Shown here piece by piece: positions 1 through 8,885 of a stretch of DNA of 64,000 nt. Both the position numbers and the translations under genes were made by a program. Source of the DNA: Microbacterium oxydans (GTDB lineage Bacteria; Actinomycetota; Actinomycetes; Actinomycetales; Microbacteriaceae); contig NZ_JYIW01000024.1 in the NCBI RefSeq assembly GCF_000956525.1, forward strand, positions 1 to 64,000. Direction: 5' to 3'. The notes beneath the pieces are model-generated. The model did no database searches. It had not been told where the DNA came from and worked only from the letters and a program-made list of their open reading frames with translations. The first letter of the stretch is position 1. Each line of letters starts with the position of its first letter.

Positions 1-32
1 TCCCTCCTCCTCTCCTCCCCGCCCCTGTCTCC

Positions 33-117
33 CGCCGAGCGGCCCCTTTTCGCGCGAGCCACCCCTTTTATGCGCGTTCACAAGGGGGCCGCTCGCACAC
101 AAAGGGGTGGGTCGGCG
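33..117. repeat. Dispersed palindromic repeat, family 1, copy A
   Basis: About 85 bp, with a second diverged copy at 57502-57584. Both begin cgccgagcggccccc/t and end aaggggtgggtcggc, and the middle aligns without large gaps. Each copy is built from four half-units of the type GAGCGGCCCC / GAGCCACCCC and their complements GGGGGCCGCTC / GGGGTGGGTC, so two nested inverted repeats can form. It lies upstream of the ATPase gene at 199. Function unknown; it could be a REP-like element or a transcript-end structure. Confidence 0.6.
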
Positions 118-198
118 GAGAAGGAGGAGAAGGAGTAGGAGAGGCGGGGGCAGTGTCGGGGATGCGGGGTAGCCTCCTCTGAGACCGAGGGGAGCATG

Positions 199-954
199 AT
201 GGATCCGTTCTGGGACCCGCGCAGCACACGCCGGCGCCAGCAGCCCGTCGTGGCCGTGCGACCGAACGACGATGCGCCGACTCCCGGCGCGCAGTGGCCG
301 ACGAGCATCCCGGCGGTCGCGCAGGTGCTGCGCGAGGGTATCGATCTCTCTCCGGGCGTCACGTTCCTCGTGGGTGAGAACGGCAGCGGCAAGTCGACCA
401 TCGTCGAGGGCGTCGCGATCGCCTACGGCCTGTCGCCCGAGGGCGGGTCCAGGCAGTCGAAGCACAGCACGCGGCCGACCGAATCCCCGCTGTCCGAGTG
501 GTTGCAGGTGCAGCGCGGTGTCGGTGCGAACCGGTGGGGATTCTTCCTCCGTGCCGAGACGATGCACTCGTTCTACACCTACCTCGAAGAGAATCCGTCG
601 ATGAGCGGGCCAGACGTTCCGTTCCACGAGATGAGCCACGGCGAGTCCTTCCTCGCGCTGCTCGACAGCAGGTTCGACGAGCCGGGGTTCTACTGCCTCG
701 ACGAGCCGGAGGCTGCGCTGTCGTTCTCCTCGACGCTCGCCCTCATCGCCGTGCTGCAGCGCATCGTCGGCGAGGGAGGTCAGGTGCTGTGCGCAACGCA
801 CTCGCCGGTGCTCGCCGCGCTGCCGGGTGCCAGCATCCTCGAGGTCGGCGACTGGGGCATCCGTCCGGCGGAGTGGAACGACCTCGAGCTCGTGAACCAT
901 TGGCGCTCCTTCCTCGATTCGCCGCCGCGGTACCTCCGCCACCTGCTTGACTGA
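199..954 (+). CDS. AAA family ATPase (small soluble ABC-like ATPase)
   Basis: A 251-residue cytoplasmic ATPase. Counting from the ATG at 199, Walker A GENGSGKST is at residues 59-67, an ABC-signature-like SHGES follows the MSHGESF motif near 145-151, Walker B YCLDEPE is near 165-171, and the switch histidine of ATHSP is near 201. No membrane segment is present and no transporter partner is adjacent. This combination is typical of the COG3910-type predicted ATPases, whose role is not established. Two ATGs lie in tandem (196 and 199); the GGGGAG at 189-194 is better spaced for 199. The gene is followed after about 60 bp by the ABC exporter genes, but I see no functional link. Confidence 0.8.
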   Translation: MDPFWDPRSTRRRQQPVVAVRPNDDAPTPGAQWPTSIPAVAQVLREGIDLSPGVTFLVGENGSGKSTIVEGVAIAYGLSPEGGSRQSKHSTRPTESPLSEWLQVQRGVGANRWGFFLRAETMHSFYTYLEENPSMSGPDVPFHEMSHGESFLALLDSRFDEPGFYCLDEPEAALSFSSTLALIAVLQRIVGEGGQVLCATHSPVLAALPGASILEVGDWGIRPAEWNDLELVNHWRSFLDSPPRYLRHLLD

Positions 955-1017
955 CCTCGGTCCCGGCCGCGGCGGAAGGCCTAGGCTGACGCCGCCCGCA
1001 GGCGCATACTTCATCGC

Positions 1018-1799
1018 ATGACGAATACTCTCGCTGTCGAGATCTCGCAGCTGCACGTGCGTCGAGGGAGGAGCGCCGTGTTCGACGGCGTCGACCTCGC
1101 GATTCTGCGGGGGCAGATCACCGGCCTGCTCGGTCCGTCGGGGTGCGGCAAGACGACCCTCATGCGGTCGATCGTCGGGGTGCAGCGGATCGCATCCGGC
1201 GAGGTCACCGTGCTGGGGAGCAGGGCGGATCACGCCAACTGCGAGATCGGGTGTCGTACGGCACGCAGGGCGCAGCGGTCTACGGCGACCTGAGCGTCCG
1301 GCAGAACCTCGCGTACTTCGCGGCGCTGCTGAAGGCGCCGAAGGGTGACGTCGATCGGGTGATCGCCGAGGTCGGCCTCGGCCCGCAGGCCGGTCAGCTC
1401 GTCGATTCGCTCAGCGGCGGTCAGGCCAGCCGCGTCTCGCTCGCGATGGCGCTGATCGGATCGCCGGAGCTCGTGGTGCTCGACGAGCCGACCGTCGGGC
1501 TCGACCCGGTGCTGCGGGCCGAGCTGTGGGGACTGTTCCGAGGGCTCGCGGATCGCGGGGTCACCCTCATCGTCTCGAGTCATGTGATGGACGAGGCGCT
1601 GCGCTGCGACCGGCTGCTGCTCATGCGGGACGGGCGGATCATCGCCGACACCACTCCGCGAGCGTTGCTGGTCGACACCGGCACCGCGGATCCGGAGGCG
1701 GCGTTCCTGGCGCTGATCGAGCGCGATCGGGCGGCGTCCGGTGGTACGCGGCGGTCGCGACGAGATGCCAGAGCCGACGGCGGCGAGGTGGCGTCGTGA
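1018..1799 (+). pseudogene. ABC-2 exporter ATP-binding protein, frameshifted
   Basis: ATPase subunit of a drug/lipid-type ABC-2 exporter whose permease follows at 1796. The first frame gives Walker A GPSGCGKTT (residues 39-47) and stops making sense near 1236-1240. The remainder reads in the next frame, from LRDRVSYGTQ through the signature LSGGQASR, Walker B LVVLDEPTVGLDP and the SSHVMDEA switch region. One missing base around gccaactgcga explains the break; restoring it would give about 260 residues, the normal family length. The start is probably leaderless: CATACT at 1005-1010 lies 7 bases before the ATG. The end overlaps the permease start (GTGA), so the two form an operon. It is a real pseudogene or a sequencing error; no slippery site suggests programmed frameshifting. 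Confidence 0.8.
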
Positions 1800-2530
1800 A
1801 CGGCGTGCGGATGTTCGCGACCGCCGGTCGGGTGCTCACCCAGCTGCGGCACGACCCGAGATCGATCGCGCTCATGCTCATCGCGCCGAGCCTGCTGGTG
1901 GGGCTCTTCGCGTGGCTGTTCAGCGAGCAGGACGGTGTGTTCGACCGTTTCGGCGGCGCGATCCTGGCGCTCTTCCCGTTCATCGTGATGTTCTTGATCA
2001 CCTCGATCACGACGCTGCGCGAGCGGCGTTCCGGCACGCTCGAGCGGCTCATGACGACTCCGCTCGGCAAGGCGGACTTCATCCTCGGGTACGCGCTCGC
2101 CTTCGGACTGATGGCGCTGCTGCAGGCCGTGATCACGGTGTCGTTCGCGGTCGGGGTCTGCGGGCTCGATGTCGACGGTCCGCTCTGGCAGCTCGGTCTC
2201 GTCGCGGTCGTCGACGCCCTGCTCGGCACAGCGCTCGGCCTGCTGGCCAGCGCGTTCGCACAGACCGAGTTCCAGGCCGTGCAGTTCATGCCGTTGCTGG
2301 TGTTCCCGCAGATCATCCTCGGCGGACTCTTCATGCCGCGTGACCAGATGCCCGACGTGCTGCAGGCGATCTCGGATGTTCTGCCGTTGAGCTACGCGAT
2401 CGACACGATCAACGCCGTCGCTGCGGGCGACGAGGGGTGGGACGTGTTCGGCCCGCTGCTCGTCGTACTCGCGTTCGCGGTGGCTGCGCTGGTGCTGGCA
2501 TCGCTGACGCTGCGTCGACGTACCCGCTGA
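1796..2530 (+). CDS. ABC-2 type transporter permease
   Basis: A 244-residue membrane protein with about six hydrophobic segments, typical of ABC-2 permeases: an N-terminal helix with the motif APSLLVGLFAWLF, a cytoplasmic LRERRSGTLERLMTTPLGK segment, which is highly characteristic of this family, and a C-terminal helix before LRRRTR. It should form a homodimer with the ATPase encoded just upstream. The GTG start at 1796 overlaps the ATPase stop by four bases (GTGA), which implies translational coupling. Because the ATPase frame is broken, exporter function depends on whether that break is real. The substrate cannot be read from the sequence. The gene ends 15 bp before the inverted repeat at 2546. 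Confidence 0.85.
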   Translation: MNGVRMFATAGRVLTQLRHDPRSIALMLIAPSLLVGLFAWLFSEQDGVFDRFGGAILALFPFIVMFLITSITTLRERRSGTLERLMTTPLGKADFILGYALAFGLMALLQAVITVSFAVGVCGLDVDGPLWQLGLVAVVDALLGTALGLLASAFAQTEFQAVQFMPLLVFPQIILGGLFMPRDQMPDVLQAISDVLPLSYAIDTINAVAAGDEGWDVFGPLLVVLAFAVAALVLASLTLRRRTR

Positions 2531-2545
2531 GGTCTGCGGGGTCGG

Positions 2546-2635
2546 GCGTTCACAATTCAGCAAGGATGCGATCGGGGCCGACGGCGCGCCGGGTTCTCGG
2601 TGCTGCGGCGCACGGATCTGCTGAATTGTGAACGC
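2546..2635. repeat. Dispersed palindromic repeat, family 2, copy C
   Basis: Perfect 17-bp inverted arms, gcgttcacaattcagca (2546-2562) and its complement (2619-2635), enclose a GC-rich centre. A related copy lies at 5245-5323; both share the cacaattcagcaag-type ends and a gcggatcgggccg-like interior. The element abuts the hrpB stop codon at 2636. It may act as a bidirectional terminator between the ABC permease and hrpB, or be a miniature repetitive element. Confidence 0.7.
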
Positions 2636-5188
2636 TCAGCGTGCGGCACGGTTCTTGGTGTGCCTGGTCGGGGCGGTGGCCCAGGGGTCTTCCGGCCACG
2701 GATGCTTCGGATAGCGCCCGCGCATCTCGGCCCGCACCTGGGCGTAGGGACCAGACCAGAACGAGGTGAGGTCATCGGTGACGGCGAGCGGGCGTCCTGC
2801 GGGGGAGAGCAGATGGAAGAGCACCGGGACGCGGCCGTCGACGAGTCGCGGCGTCTCGGTACAGCCGAAGCACTCCTGCAGCTTCACGGCGACGACGGGC
2901 CGCGCGTCCGGGTCATCCGGGGCTGGATACGCGATTCGGATGCGGGATCCGCTCGGCACCTCGAGTCGCTCCGGCGCGAGCTCATCGAGGCGCGCGGCTT
3001 CGGGCCAGGGCAGCAGACGACGCAGCGCGGTCGTCAGATCCAACCGTGCGAGGGGGGTGCCGCCGGCCAGCGCGTCGAGCTCTGGCGTGAGCCAGGCGTC
3101 GAGGGCGGCGAGGAGCCCGGCATCCGACGCATCCGGCCAGGGTGATCCCAGCTGGTGGTGCAGCAGCGCCAGGCGGGATCGCAGCTCCGCGGCGGCGCCG
3201 GACCAGGTGAACATGCTCAGGCCGTCGCGGCGGAGCGCTCTGCGTACGGCATCCCGCCCTTCGTCGGCCGATGCGCGCACGGGCGCAGCGGAACGCAGGA
3301 TCGCGCCGACGCGACGCTCGCGGCGTGCCTGGACGCGTCCTCCGACGAACTCGGCCTCGACACGATCCGTGACCAGATGACTCGCGGCCAGCGTCATCTG
3401 CTCCTCGGTGAGCACCGCGGCTGAGCGGATGATCGCTCCGGAGCCGGCGGCCGCGCGGCCGGATGCGCGCGCGACGTCGGCGACGGCCAGCCACTCGACC
3501 GCTGCGAGCGAACCGCTCACGCCCGCACGCGTTCCGGATGCCAGCAGGAAGGTCGCCCCGACGGCAGTGGTGTCCACGCGGCGGGCGACCCGCTCGGGGA
3601 ACGCCAGCGCGATCACGAGCCCGACGCCGTCGAGATCGGAGCGCACGCCAGGCGTCGATGTCGTCATGCGCTCGAGACGATCCGCGTCGCTGCGCCACCG
3701 ACGTGCGTCCGGCGTCCGACCGCCTCGCAGCGCGATGAGTGCCTGCGCGACATCGGAGTCCGCGATGCGCACGTCACCACCGAGCAGCGCCGCCACCTCG
3801 GCCGCGAGCCGAGCGCCGACCAGCGGACTTCCGTCGCGCAGCGCACGGGCGAGCCTCGGATCGGTCGGGATGCGGGCGAGGGTGCGCCCCTCGGGGGTCG
3901 CCCGACCTTCGTCGTCGATCGCTCCGAGTCCGTGGAGCACCGTGATGGCGTCGGCCAGGCTGTCGGCGGGCAGCGGGTCGATGAGCCGCAGACCCGCCCC
4001 GCCTGGCGCACCCCAGCAGGCGAGCAGCAGCGCCGCATCCGCGAGGTCGCTCGAGGCGATCTCGGGAGTCGGGCGGGCCGGCGCAGTGGCGTAGGTGCGT
4101 TCGTCGACGCAACGGACGACGATCCCGGGGCCTTGGCGGGTGGCGCGTCCGGCGCGCTGCACGCATGACGAACGGGAGGCGGCTGTGGTCACGAGCCCCG
4201 TCATCCCGCGGGCGGCGTCGCGCTGCGGCGCGCGGGCGAGGCAGGTGTCCACGACGAGTCGCACGCCCGGCACGGTGAGCGAAGACTCCGCGAGCGAGGT
4301 CGTGACGATGATGCGGGCCTGCTCGCCGGGATGACGGCCGCGGATCACCGCATCCTGCTCGGCTGCGGGCATCCGGCCGTGCAGCTCGCGGACGTCGAAG
4401 GCGTCGGTCGCGTCACGGATGCGGCGTGCGATCTCCGAGACCTCGCGCGCGCCCGGCGCGAACACCAGCACGTCTGCCGCAGGGTCGTCTCGGGTCAGCT
4501 CCCGGGCGGCGGATGCGGTGGTCTGCGCGACGTGGTCGAGGAACCCCCAGGTGACGCCGCGTTCGTCGAGGCGCGGAGCCGGGCTCGGCGCCCAACGCTC
4601 GGTGAGCGGGAAGGCGGGGACCTCGTGGTCGACGATCGGCGCGGGCTGGTCGTCCGTCCCGATGACGGCCGCGATCCGAGCCGCGTCGAGCGTCGCCGAC
4701 ATGGCGACGAGCACGAGGTCGTCTCGCAGCTCGCGCACTTCCGAGAGCAGGCCGATGAGGAGGTCGGTCTCGATCGCGCGCTCGTGCACTTCGTCGATGA
4801 TCACGGCATCCACGCCGGCGAGACCCGGGTCATCGAGCAGACGGCGGAGGAGCACGCCTGCGGTGACGAACTCGACCTGCGTCTCCCGCGAGACAACGCG
4901 CTCGCCGCGGACGGTGAACCCGACGCGGGTGCCGAGCGATGATCCGTCGAGCTGCGCCAGCCTGCGTGCGGCTGCCCTGGCGGCAACCCGGCGCGGTTGG
5001 GTGACGATCACGCGGCCGGCAGAGCGCGATGCGAGCAGCGGCGGCACGAGCGTCGTCTTCCCGGTGCCGGGAGGCGCGCTCACCACCGCTGCCGTGCTCG
5101 TGTCGAGGGCCGCCGAGAGCTCGTCGACCGCCGCCGCGAACGACAGACCGGCGCCGATCGTGGCGAGGTCGAAGGCGGCGGGCGTCAT
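2636..5188 (-). CDS. hrpB: ATP-dependent helicase HrpB
   Basis: An 850-residue DEAH/DExH-box helicase of the HrpB family. Walker A APPGTGKTT is at residues 38-46, the box II motif DEVH at 132-135 with ER following, motif III is SAT, and motif VI is QRAGRATR. Downstream are a helicase-associated region and the HrpB-type C-terminal domain. The length fits the family (about 800-850). The ATG at 5188 was chosen because the Walker domain starts 35-40 residues later; the open frame extends further upstream but has no family similarity there and runs into the repeat at 5245. The gene stands alone between two copies of the family 2 palindrome. The role of HrpB in actinobacteria is RNA-related but poorly defined. 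Confidence 0.92.
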   Translation of the reverse strand: MTPAAFDLATIGAGLSFAAAVDELSAALDTSTAAVVSAPPGTGKTTLVPPLLASRSAGRVIVTQPRRVAARAAARRLAQLDGSSLGTRVGFTVRGERVVSRETQVEFVTAGVLLRRLLDDPGLAGVDAVIIDEVHERAIETDLLIGLLSEVRELRDDLVLVAMSATLDAARIAAVIGTDDQPAPIVDHEVPAFPLTERWAPSPAPRLDERGVTWGFLDHVAQTTASAARELTRDDPAADVLVFAPGAREVSEIARRIRDATDAFDVRELHGRMPAAEQDAVIRGRHPGEQARIIVTTSLAESSLTVPGVRLVVDTCLARAPQRDAARGMTGLVTTAASRSSCVQRAGRATRQGPGIVVRCVDERTYATAPARPTPEIASSDLADAALLLACWGAPGGAGLRLIDPLPADSLADAITVLHGLGAIDDEGRATPEGRTLARIPTDPRLARALRDGSPLVGARLAAEVAALLGGDVRIADSDVAQALIALRGGRTPDARRWRSDADRLERMTTSTPGVRSDLDGVGLVIALAFPERVARRVDTTAVGATFLLASGTRAGVSGSLAAVEWLAVADVARASGRAAAGSGAIIRSAAVLTEEQMTLAASHLVTDRVEAEFVGGRVQARRERRVGAILRSAAPVRASADEGRDAVRRALRRDGLSMFTWSGAAAELRSRLALLHHQLGSPWPDASDAGLLAALDAWLTPELDALAGGTPLARLDLTTALRRLLPWPEAARLDELAPERLEVPSGSRIRIAYPAPDDPDARPVVAVKLQECFGCTETPRLVDGRVPVLFHLLSPAGRPLAVTDDLTSFWSGPYAQVRAEMRGRYPKHPWPEDPWATAPTRHTKNRAAR

Positions 5189-5244
5189 GCTCTCAGTCTG
5201 CCCGGTCGCACCGTTCTCCGGAGCCCTGCCGCTTCGGGCGCGTG

Positions 5245-5323
5245 CACGATTCAGCAAGAACGGCGCGGATCGGGCCGTTCGCGTCGGATCCGGGCGGCTG
5301 CGCGCAGTTCTTGCTGAATTGTG
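5245..5323. repeat. Dispersed palindromic repeat, family 2, copy D
   Basis: Inverted arms of 16 bp with one mismatch: cacgattcagcaagaa (5245-5260) against ttcttgctgaattgtg (5308-5323). The interior resembles copy C at 2546-2635. The two copies flank hrpB, one just after its stop codon and one about 57 bp before its start codon. Confidence 0.7.
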
Positions 5324-5338
5324 TCCGCCCAGACGTGG

Positions 5339-5383
5339 ACACAGCGGATGCCGCGACCGAATCGGCCGCGGCATCCGCTGTGT
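5339..5383 (-). terminator. Stem-loop terminator after the flotillin gene
   Basis: A perfect 17-bp stem, acacagcggatgccgcg (5339-5355) pairing with 5367-5383 around an 11-base loop, starts a few bases after the flotillin stop codon (5390 on the minus strand). There is no clear U-tract, which is common for actinobacterial terminators. Confidence 0.6.
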
Positions 5384-5389
5384 TCTTGC

Positions 5390-7000
5390 TTACTCGTCGC
5401 TGAGCGACGGTGCCGCGGGAGGCGGCGGAGTGGTCGGCTTCGACACCCGGGGCTTCGCGGCCGCGGGTGCGGGAGCGGTGGCAGCAGCCACGCCCTCGCC
5501 GATGCCACGACCGACGGCCTGGCCCTGGATGATGCCCGCGAGGTCGAGTCCGGTCGCGGAGTGCACGCTGTCGAACACCGACCGCATCGCGATCGCGCTG
5601 TCGGCGCCGACGACCTGTGATGCGCCGTCGGTGCCGGATCCGCCGATGATCGAGACGTTGCCGATCGAGGCGTAGCCCTTCGAGAACTCCGCCATGATCG
5701 ACGGCAGCACCTCGAGCACGCGCTGCGACAGGAAGGCGTCCTGGTTCGACGCGATGGCCTTCGCCTCGGCCTCGAGGGCGGCTGCTCGCGCGTCACCCTC
5801 GGCGCGGATGGCGTCTGCCTCGGCGTTGGCCCGCAGGCGGCGTGCCTCGGATTCGGCTTCCGCCTGCGAGCGCAGCGCATCAGCCTCACCCTGTGCCTTC
5901 GCGACCGCGGCTGCGGCCTCACCGTCGGCGCGAGCCTTGTCGGCCTGTGCCTGCTGCTCGGCGATGCGGGTGCGGGCCTCTGCCTGCTTCACCTGCTCGA
6001 TCGCGGCGGCTTCGGCCGCACGCTCACGTGTGTACAGCTCGGCCTGTGCGCGGGTCTCGGCTTCATACCGCTGCGCGTCGGCGACGCGCTTGACGTCGGC
6101 GTCGAGCTGCGCCTGCCGGTTCTCGGCCTGCTGCTGCAGCACGGCCTGCTGTGCCTGCTCGCGGGCGAGGTTCTCGGCCTGCTCGGCCTCGGCGCGTGCC
6201 CGGCCGATGCCGGCGTTGGAGTTGGCCGTGTTCGTGTCGAGCGCGGTCTGCTCGATCAGGTTGGCTTCCTGGTTGGCGATGTTCTTCTGGTTGATCGCAC
6301 GGTCGGCGTTCGTCTGCGAGATCTCCGCGGACTGGCGCTTCGCCTGGATCTCGGGAGCACCGAGCGACTGGATGTAGCCGACCTTGTCGGTGATGCCCTT
6401 TATCTGGAAGGAGTCGAGGATCAGACCCTGCTCGGCGAGCTCCTGCGAGACGTCGGCGGCGATCTGGTCGGAGAACTTCTTGCGCTCTCGCATGAGCTCG
6501 ACGACCGACAGCGTGGCGACGATGCCGCGGAGCGCACCCTCGAGCTGCTCGGTGGTGAACTGTTCGATGGCCTTGTCCTGCGAGGCGAAACGCTCTGCTG
6601 CGCGGCGCACGAGGATGGGGTCGGAACCGATCTTGACGATCGCGACGCCGTCGACGTTCAGCGTGACGCTGTCGAGCGACTGCGCTTCGGCGTTCAGGGA
6701 GACCTGGCGCGAGCGCAGCGAGATGATCTCGTGGCGCTGCGTGATCGGGTTGACGAGCGACTTGCCGTTCACGATGACCGTGACGGGCGACTCCGACATC
6801 TCGTCGCGGCTCGACCCGTCGGCAGCGACGACGGCGCGCTGCACCTTCTGCTTGCGTCCCGAGATGACGAGGGCCTCGTCGGCTCGGGCCACTTTGATCC
6901 AGCTGCGTGCGAACAGCAGCAGGATCAGCAGGATGACGATTGCGGCGACGACTGCGACACCGACGATGACGAGGATGCCGACTGCTCCGGCGATCTCCAT
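5390..7000 (-). CDS. Flotillin / SPFH-domain membrane protein
   Basis: A 536-residue membrane-anchored flotillin. An N-terminal hydrophobic helix covers about residues 4-32, followed by an SPFH (band 7) domain to about residue 230. A long Ala/Glu/Gln/Arg-rich coiled-coil tract of about 200 residues comes next, then a Gly/Ala-rich flotillin C-terminus with the LDLAGIIQGQ segment. Flotillins form ring-like membrane scaffolds that organise membrane microdomains. The ATG at 7000 was chosen because it directly precedes the membrane helix and has GGGAGG seven bases upstream. No NfeD-type partner gene is adjacent, unlike many bacterial flotillin loci, so this copy stands alone. The stem-loop at 5339-5383 ends the transcript. 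Confidence 0.9.
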   Translation of the reverse strand: MEIAGAVGILVIVGVAVVAAIVILLILLLFARSWIKVARADEALVISGRKQKVQRAVVAADGSSRDEMSESPVTVIVNGKSLVNPITQRHEIISLRSRQVSLNAEAQSLDSVTLNVDGVAIVKIGSDPILVRRAAERFASQDKAIEQFTTEQLEGALRGIVATLSVVELMRERKKFSDQIAADVSQELAEQGLILDSFQIKGITDKVGYIQSLGAPEIQAKRQSAEISQTNADRAINQKNIANQEANLIEQTALDTNTANSNAGIGRARAEAEQAENLAREQAQQAVLQQQAENRQAQLDADVKRVADAQRYEAETRAQAELYTRERAAEAAAIEQVKQAEARTRIAEQQAQADKARADGEAAAAVAKAQGEADALRSQAEAESEARRLRANAEADAIRAEGDARAAALEAEAKAIASNQDAFLSQRVLEVLPSIMAEFSKGYASIGNVSIIGGSGTDGASQVVGADSAIAMRSVFDSVHSATGLDLAGIIQGQAVGRGIGEGVAAATAPAPAAAKPRVSKPTTPPPPAAPSLSDE

Positions 7001-7109
7001 GGATGACCTCCCTGGTTCCCCCCGAGGGGGTGGTCCCGGGCGCACCGTGATGCGCGCCCTCACGACCACCCTGCCAGATCGGTGGGATGCGCGGTGAGGG
7101 CAGCGCAGC

Positions 7110-7538
7110 TCAGGCTGTGCGGAGCTTCTCCGCGAGGTCGCGCAGCTGGCGCAGTTCGGCATCGTCGAGGCTCGACATCCGCTCGGCGATCGAGCGCCCG
7201 TGCACGGTCGCGAGTGCGCGGAACGCTCTGGCGCCGGCATCCGTCGCCCTGATCAACGAACCGCGGCCGTCGTCGGGGTCAGCGCATTTCGAGATGAGTC
7301 CGCGGGAGACCATCCGGTCGACCAGGCGCGAGACGCTCGGCTGGCTGATCAGCATGTTCGAGGTCACGTCGCGCAGTCGGGCGACCATGTCGGGGGAGCG
7401 CGTCACCGTGAGCAGCACGTCGTACTCGGCCTGCGCGAGGTCGGAGTCCTCGAAGTCGGCCATCATGTCGGTGAACAGTTCGTGCTGTGCGCGGAACAGG
7501 CTCTCCCATGCTTCCAGGGCGAGCTTGCGATCGGTCAT
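7110..7538 (-). CDS. MarR family transcriptional regulator
   Basis: A 142-residue winged-helix regulator. The core DNA-binding region contains SNMLISQPSVSRLVDRMVSRG, with the wing residues DPDDGRGSLIRAT directly after it. Helices at both ends form the MarR dimer interface. The ATG at 7538 was chosen because the domain starts there and because TATCCT (7545-7550, minus strand) lies exactly 6 bases upstream, the geometry of a leaderless transcript; GTGAGG in between is too close to serve as a Shine-Dalgarno site. The gene is not divergent from an obvious target, so what it controls is unknown. The ligand is unknown too. Confidence 0.88.
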   Translation of the reverse strand: MTDRKLALEAWESLFRAQHELFTDMMADFEDSDLAQAEYDVLLTVTRSPDMVARLRDVTSNMLISQPSVSRLVDRMVSRGLISKCADPDDGRGSLIRATDAGARAFRALATVHGRSIAERMSSLDDAELRQLRDLAEKLRTA

Positions 7539-7826
7539 CCTCACAGGATAGTGCGAACAGTAAGGGCCGATCGGAGAGGCTTCCGACCGGCCCTTGTCCC
7601 TTGCACCAAGAGTGTCCTGCAATCACATGCGGTGAGTGCCACAGCAAACATTCACCGTGTGATCACTGTATAACGGCGAGATAACGAATGCAACGGTTTG
7701 ATCACGGAAGTTTTCGGCGCATCAGGAGTTGTGGATTCGCACCCGAGTTGTGGATCAGGGGGTCTTGGTCACGAGAGCTCCGTCGGCGTCGATGTCCTTG
7801 GTTCTTGGGATCGATAGCATCGTCGG
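7539..7826. other. Intergenic region, 288 bp, relatively AT-rich centre
   Basis: No gene is visible. The region holds the leaderless promoter of the MarR gene at its left edge and the TAGCAT box of the 7827 gene at its right edge. In between are the perfect 8-bp palindrome gtgatcac (7659-7666), a TATAAC box nearby (7669-7674), and a direct repeat gagttgtggat at 7726-7736 and 7745-7755. Confidence 0.5.
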
Positions 7827-8303
7827 ATGACCGCACTGGGCAGGGCCACAGACGCACAGATCGATTCCTTTTGTGATGCCTTCACGTCGGTATCGTGGCC
7901 GCTCGGTCGCGTCGACTTCCACGCATTGGCAGAGGGCCTCGGGTGGTCGCTCAAGTTGGAGACCTCGAGCGGCGTCCAACACCGCTCAGGCTATCCCGTG
8001 AACCTGCCGACCGTTCGTTCGCTCGCCACCGAGGAAGCGGTATCCCAGGTCACGGTCGCGGTCTCGGACAAGAGCGACGACCCGCGGGGGCTGCGTTGCG
8101 CGACCCTCGAGCTACAGTCAGCGCTCGGCGGGCGCCTTGGTCCGCGGTCCGGCTCCTCCGAAGACGGAGATCACTACTGGGAACTCGGCAACGGCGGCAG
8201 AATCTGGCTCAGGATGGTGCCGAAGAAGGTGCTCCTCGTCGTCGAGGAGCAGCGATTCGCCGACGTGGAACGACGCGAGGAACGCATGGGCATTCGCCCC
8301 TGA
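7827..8303 (+). CDS. Uncharacterised actinobacterial protein (DUF6301-like)
   Basis: A 158-residue soluble protein without signal peptide or membrane helix. The N-terminal part has a WP...D.....A..LGW pattern and the C-terminal part ends in a predicted beta-rich segment (GRIWLRMVPKKVLLVVEEQ). This resembles the small actinobacterial family I recall as DUF6301, often found in multiple copies near immunity or regulatory genes; that assignment is from memory and uncertain. Expression is probably leaderless, since TAGCAT (7815-7820) lies 6 bases before the ATG. No functional partner is adjacent. Function unknown. Confidence 0.65.
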   Translation: MTALGRATDAQIDSFCDAFTSVSWPLGRVDFHALAEGLGWSLKLETSSGVQHRSGYPVNLPTVRSLATEEAVSQVTVAVSDKSDDPRGLRCATLELQSALGGRLGPRSGSSEDGDHYWELGNGGRIWLRMVPKKVLLVVEEQRFADVERREERMGIRP

Positions 8304-8489
8304 CGCCCACGAGTGGGGAATTACCTGCGCACTTCCGGTTCATCTGCTGTTGCGTGAGCGGACCGCGATGTTCTCAGGGGCGTCGAAGATTCTGACAACT
8401 CACGTGAGACGAACCGGGTGCGCGGCTCGACCGCGGCGACGACGAGCGGCCATCACCGCATCGGCGGGCACTGCGAAAGGGCCGAGGCG

Positions 8490-8885
8490 TCACCGAGTGG
8501 GTTCGCTGCCCTCCGACTGGCCGAGCGTCGGCTGCTCGCGATGGTGGGGCGGATCGGCGAAGAGCTCGTGCTCGGCGTGCTGCAGGAGGTTCTCGACGAG
8601 GAGAGTGACGTGCTCGCCGCCCACGCGATACTTGATCGAGGTTCCATCGCGACGCGCGAGCACGAGCTGCCCGCTCTTGAGCTTGGCCAGGTGCTGTGAG
8701 ACAGCAGGCAGCGGGCGGTCCAGTCGTTCCGCTATCTCGCCCACCGACATCTCGCTGGCGTCGCGCAGGAGGGAGACGATGCCGAGCCGCGTGCGGTCAG
8801 CGAGGAGGTGCAGCACGGCGGCGGCGTGATCGAGCTCGGCCGCTGTGGGCTGGTGTCTCGCCGGCGTTGTGGTGGGCTTACCCAT
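8490..8885 (-). CDS. ArsR family transcriptional regulator
   Basis: A 131-residue winged-helix repressor. The ADRTRLGIVSLLRDA helix, the recognition region LDRPLPAVSQHLAKLKSG and the wing RRDGTSIKYRV are characteristic of ArsR/SmtB proteins. I see no cysteine in the HTH region, so a metal thiol site like that of ArsR or CmtR is absent; the C-terminal tail has several histidines (HAEHELFADPPHH). The start at 8885 overlaps the end of the MFS gene by 8 bases; an in-frame ATG at 8891 is the alternative. The regulator is therefore co-transcribed with the transporter and probably autoregulates through the palindrome at 10144-10167. Confidence 0.88.
   Translation of the reverse strand: MGKPTTTPARHQPTAAELDHAAAVLHLLADRTRLGIVSLLRDASEMSVGEIAERLDRPLPAVSQHLAKLKSGQLVLARRDGTSIKYRVGGEHVTLLVENLLQHAEHELFADPPHHREQPTLGQSEGSEPTR

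Noticed and set aside
1236..1240. Programmed ribosomal frameshift in the ABC ATPase
   Set aside because: No slippery heptamer or downstream pseudoknot is visible, and ABC ATPases of this family do not use frameshifting.
24..2530. Toxin-antitoxin or defence island at the left edge
   Set aside because: The soluble ATPase at 199 has no nuclease or other effector partner; its neighbours are an ABC-2 exporter.
7726..7755. Two gagttgtggat words resembling DnaA boxes
   Set aside because: They match a TGTGGAT(A/C)AA box only in part, there are just two, and no dnaA, dnaN or AT-rich unwinding region is present. An origin is unsupported.
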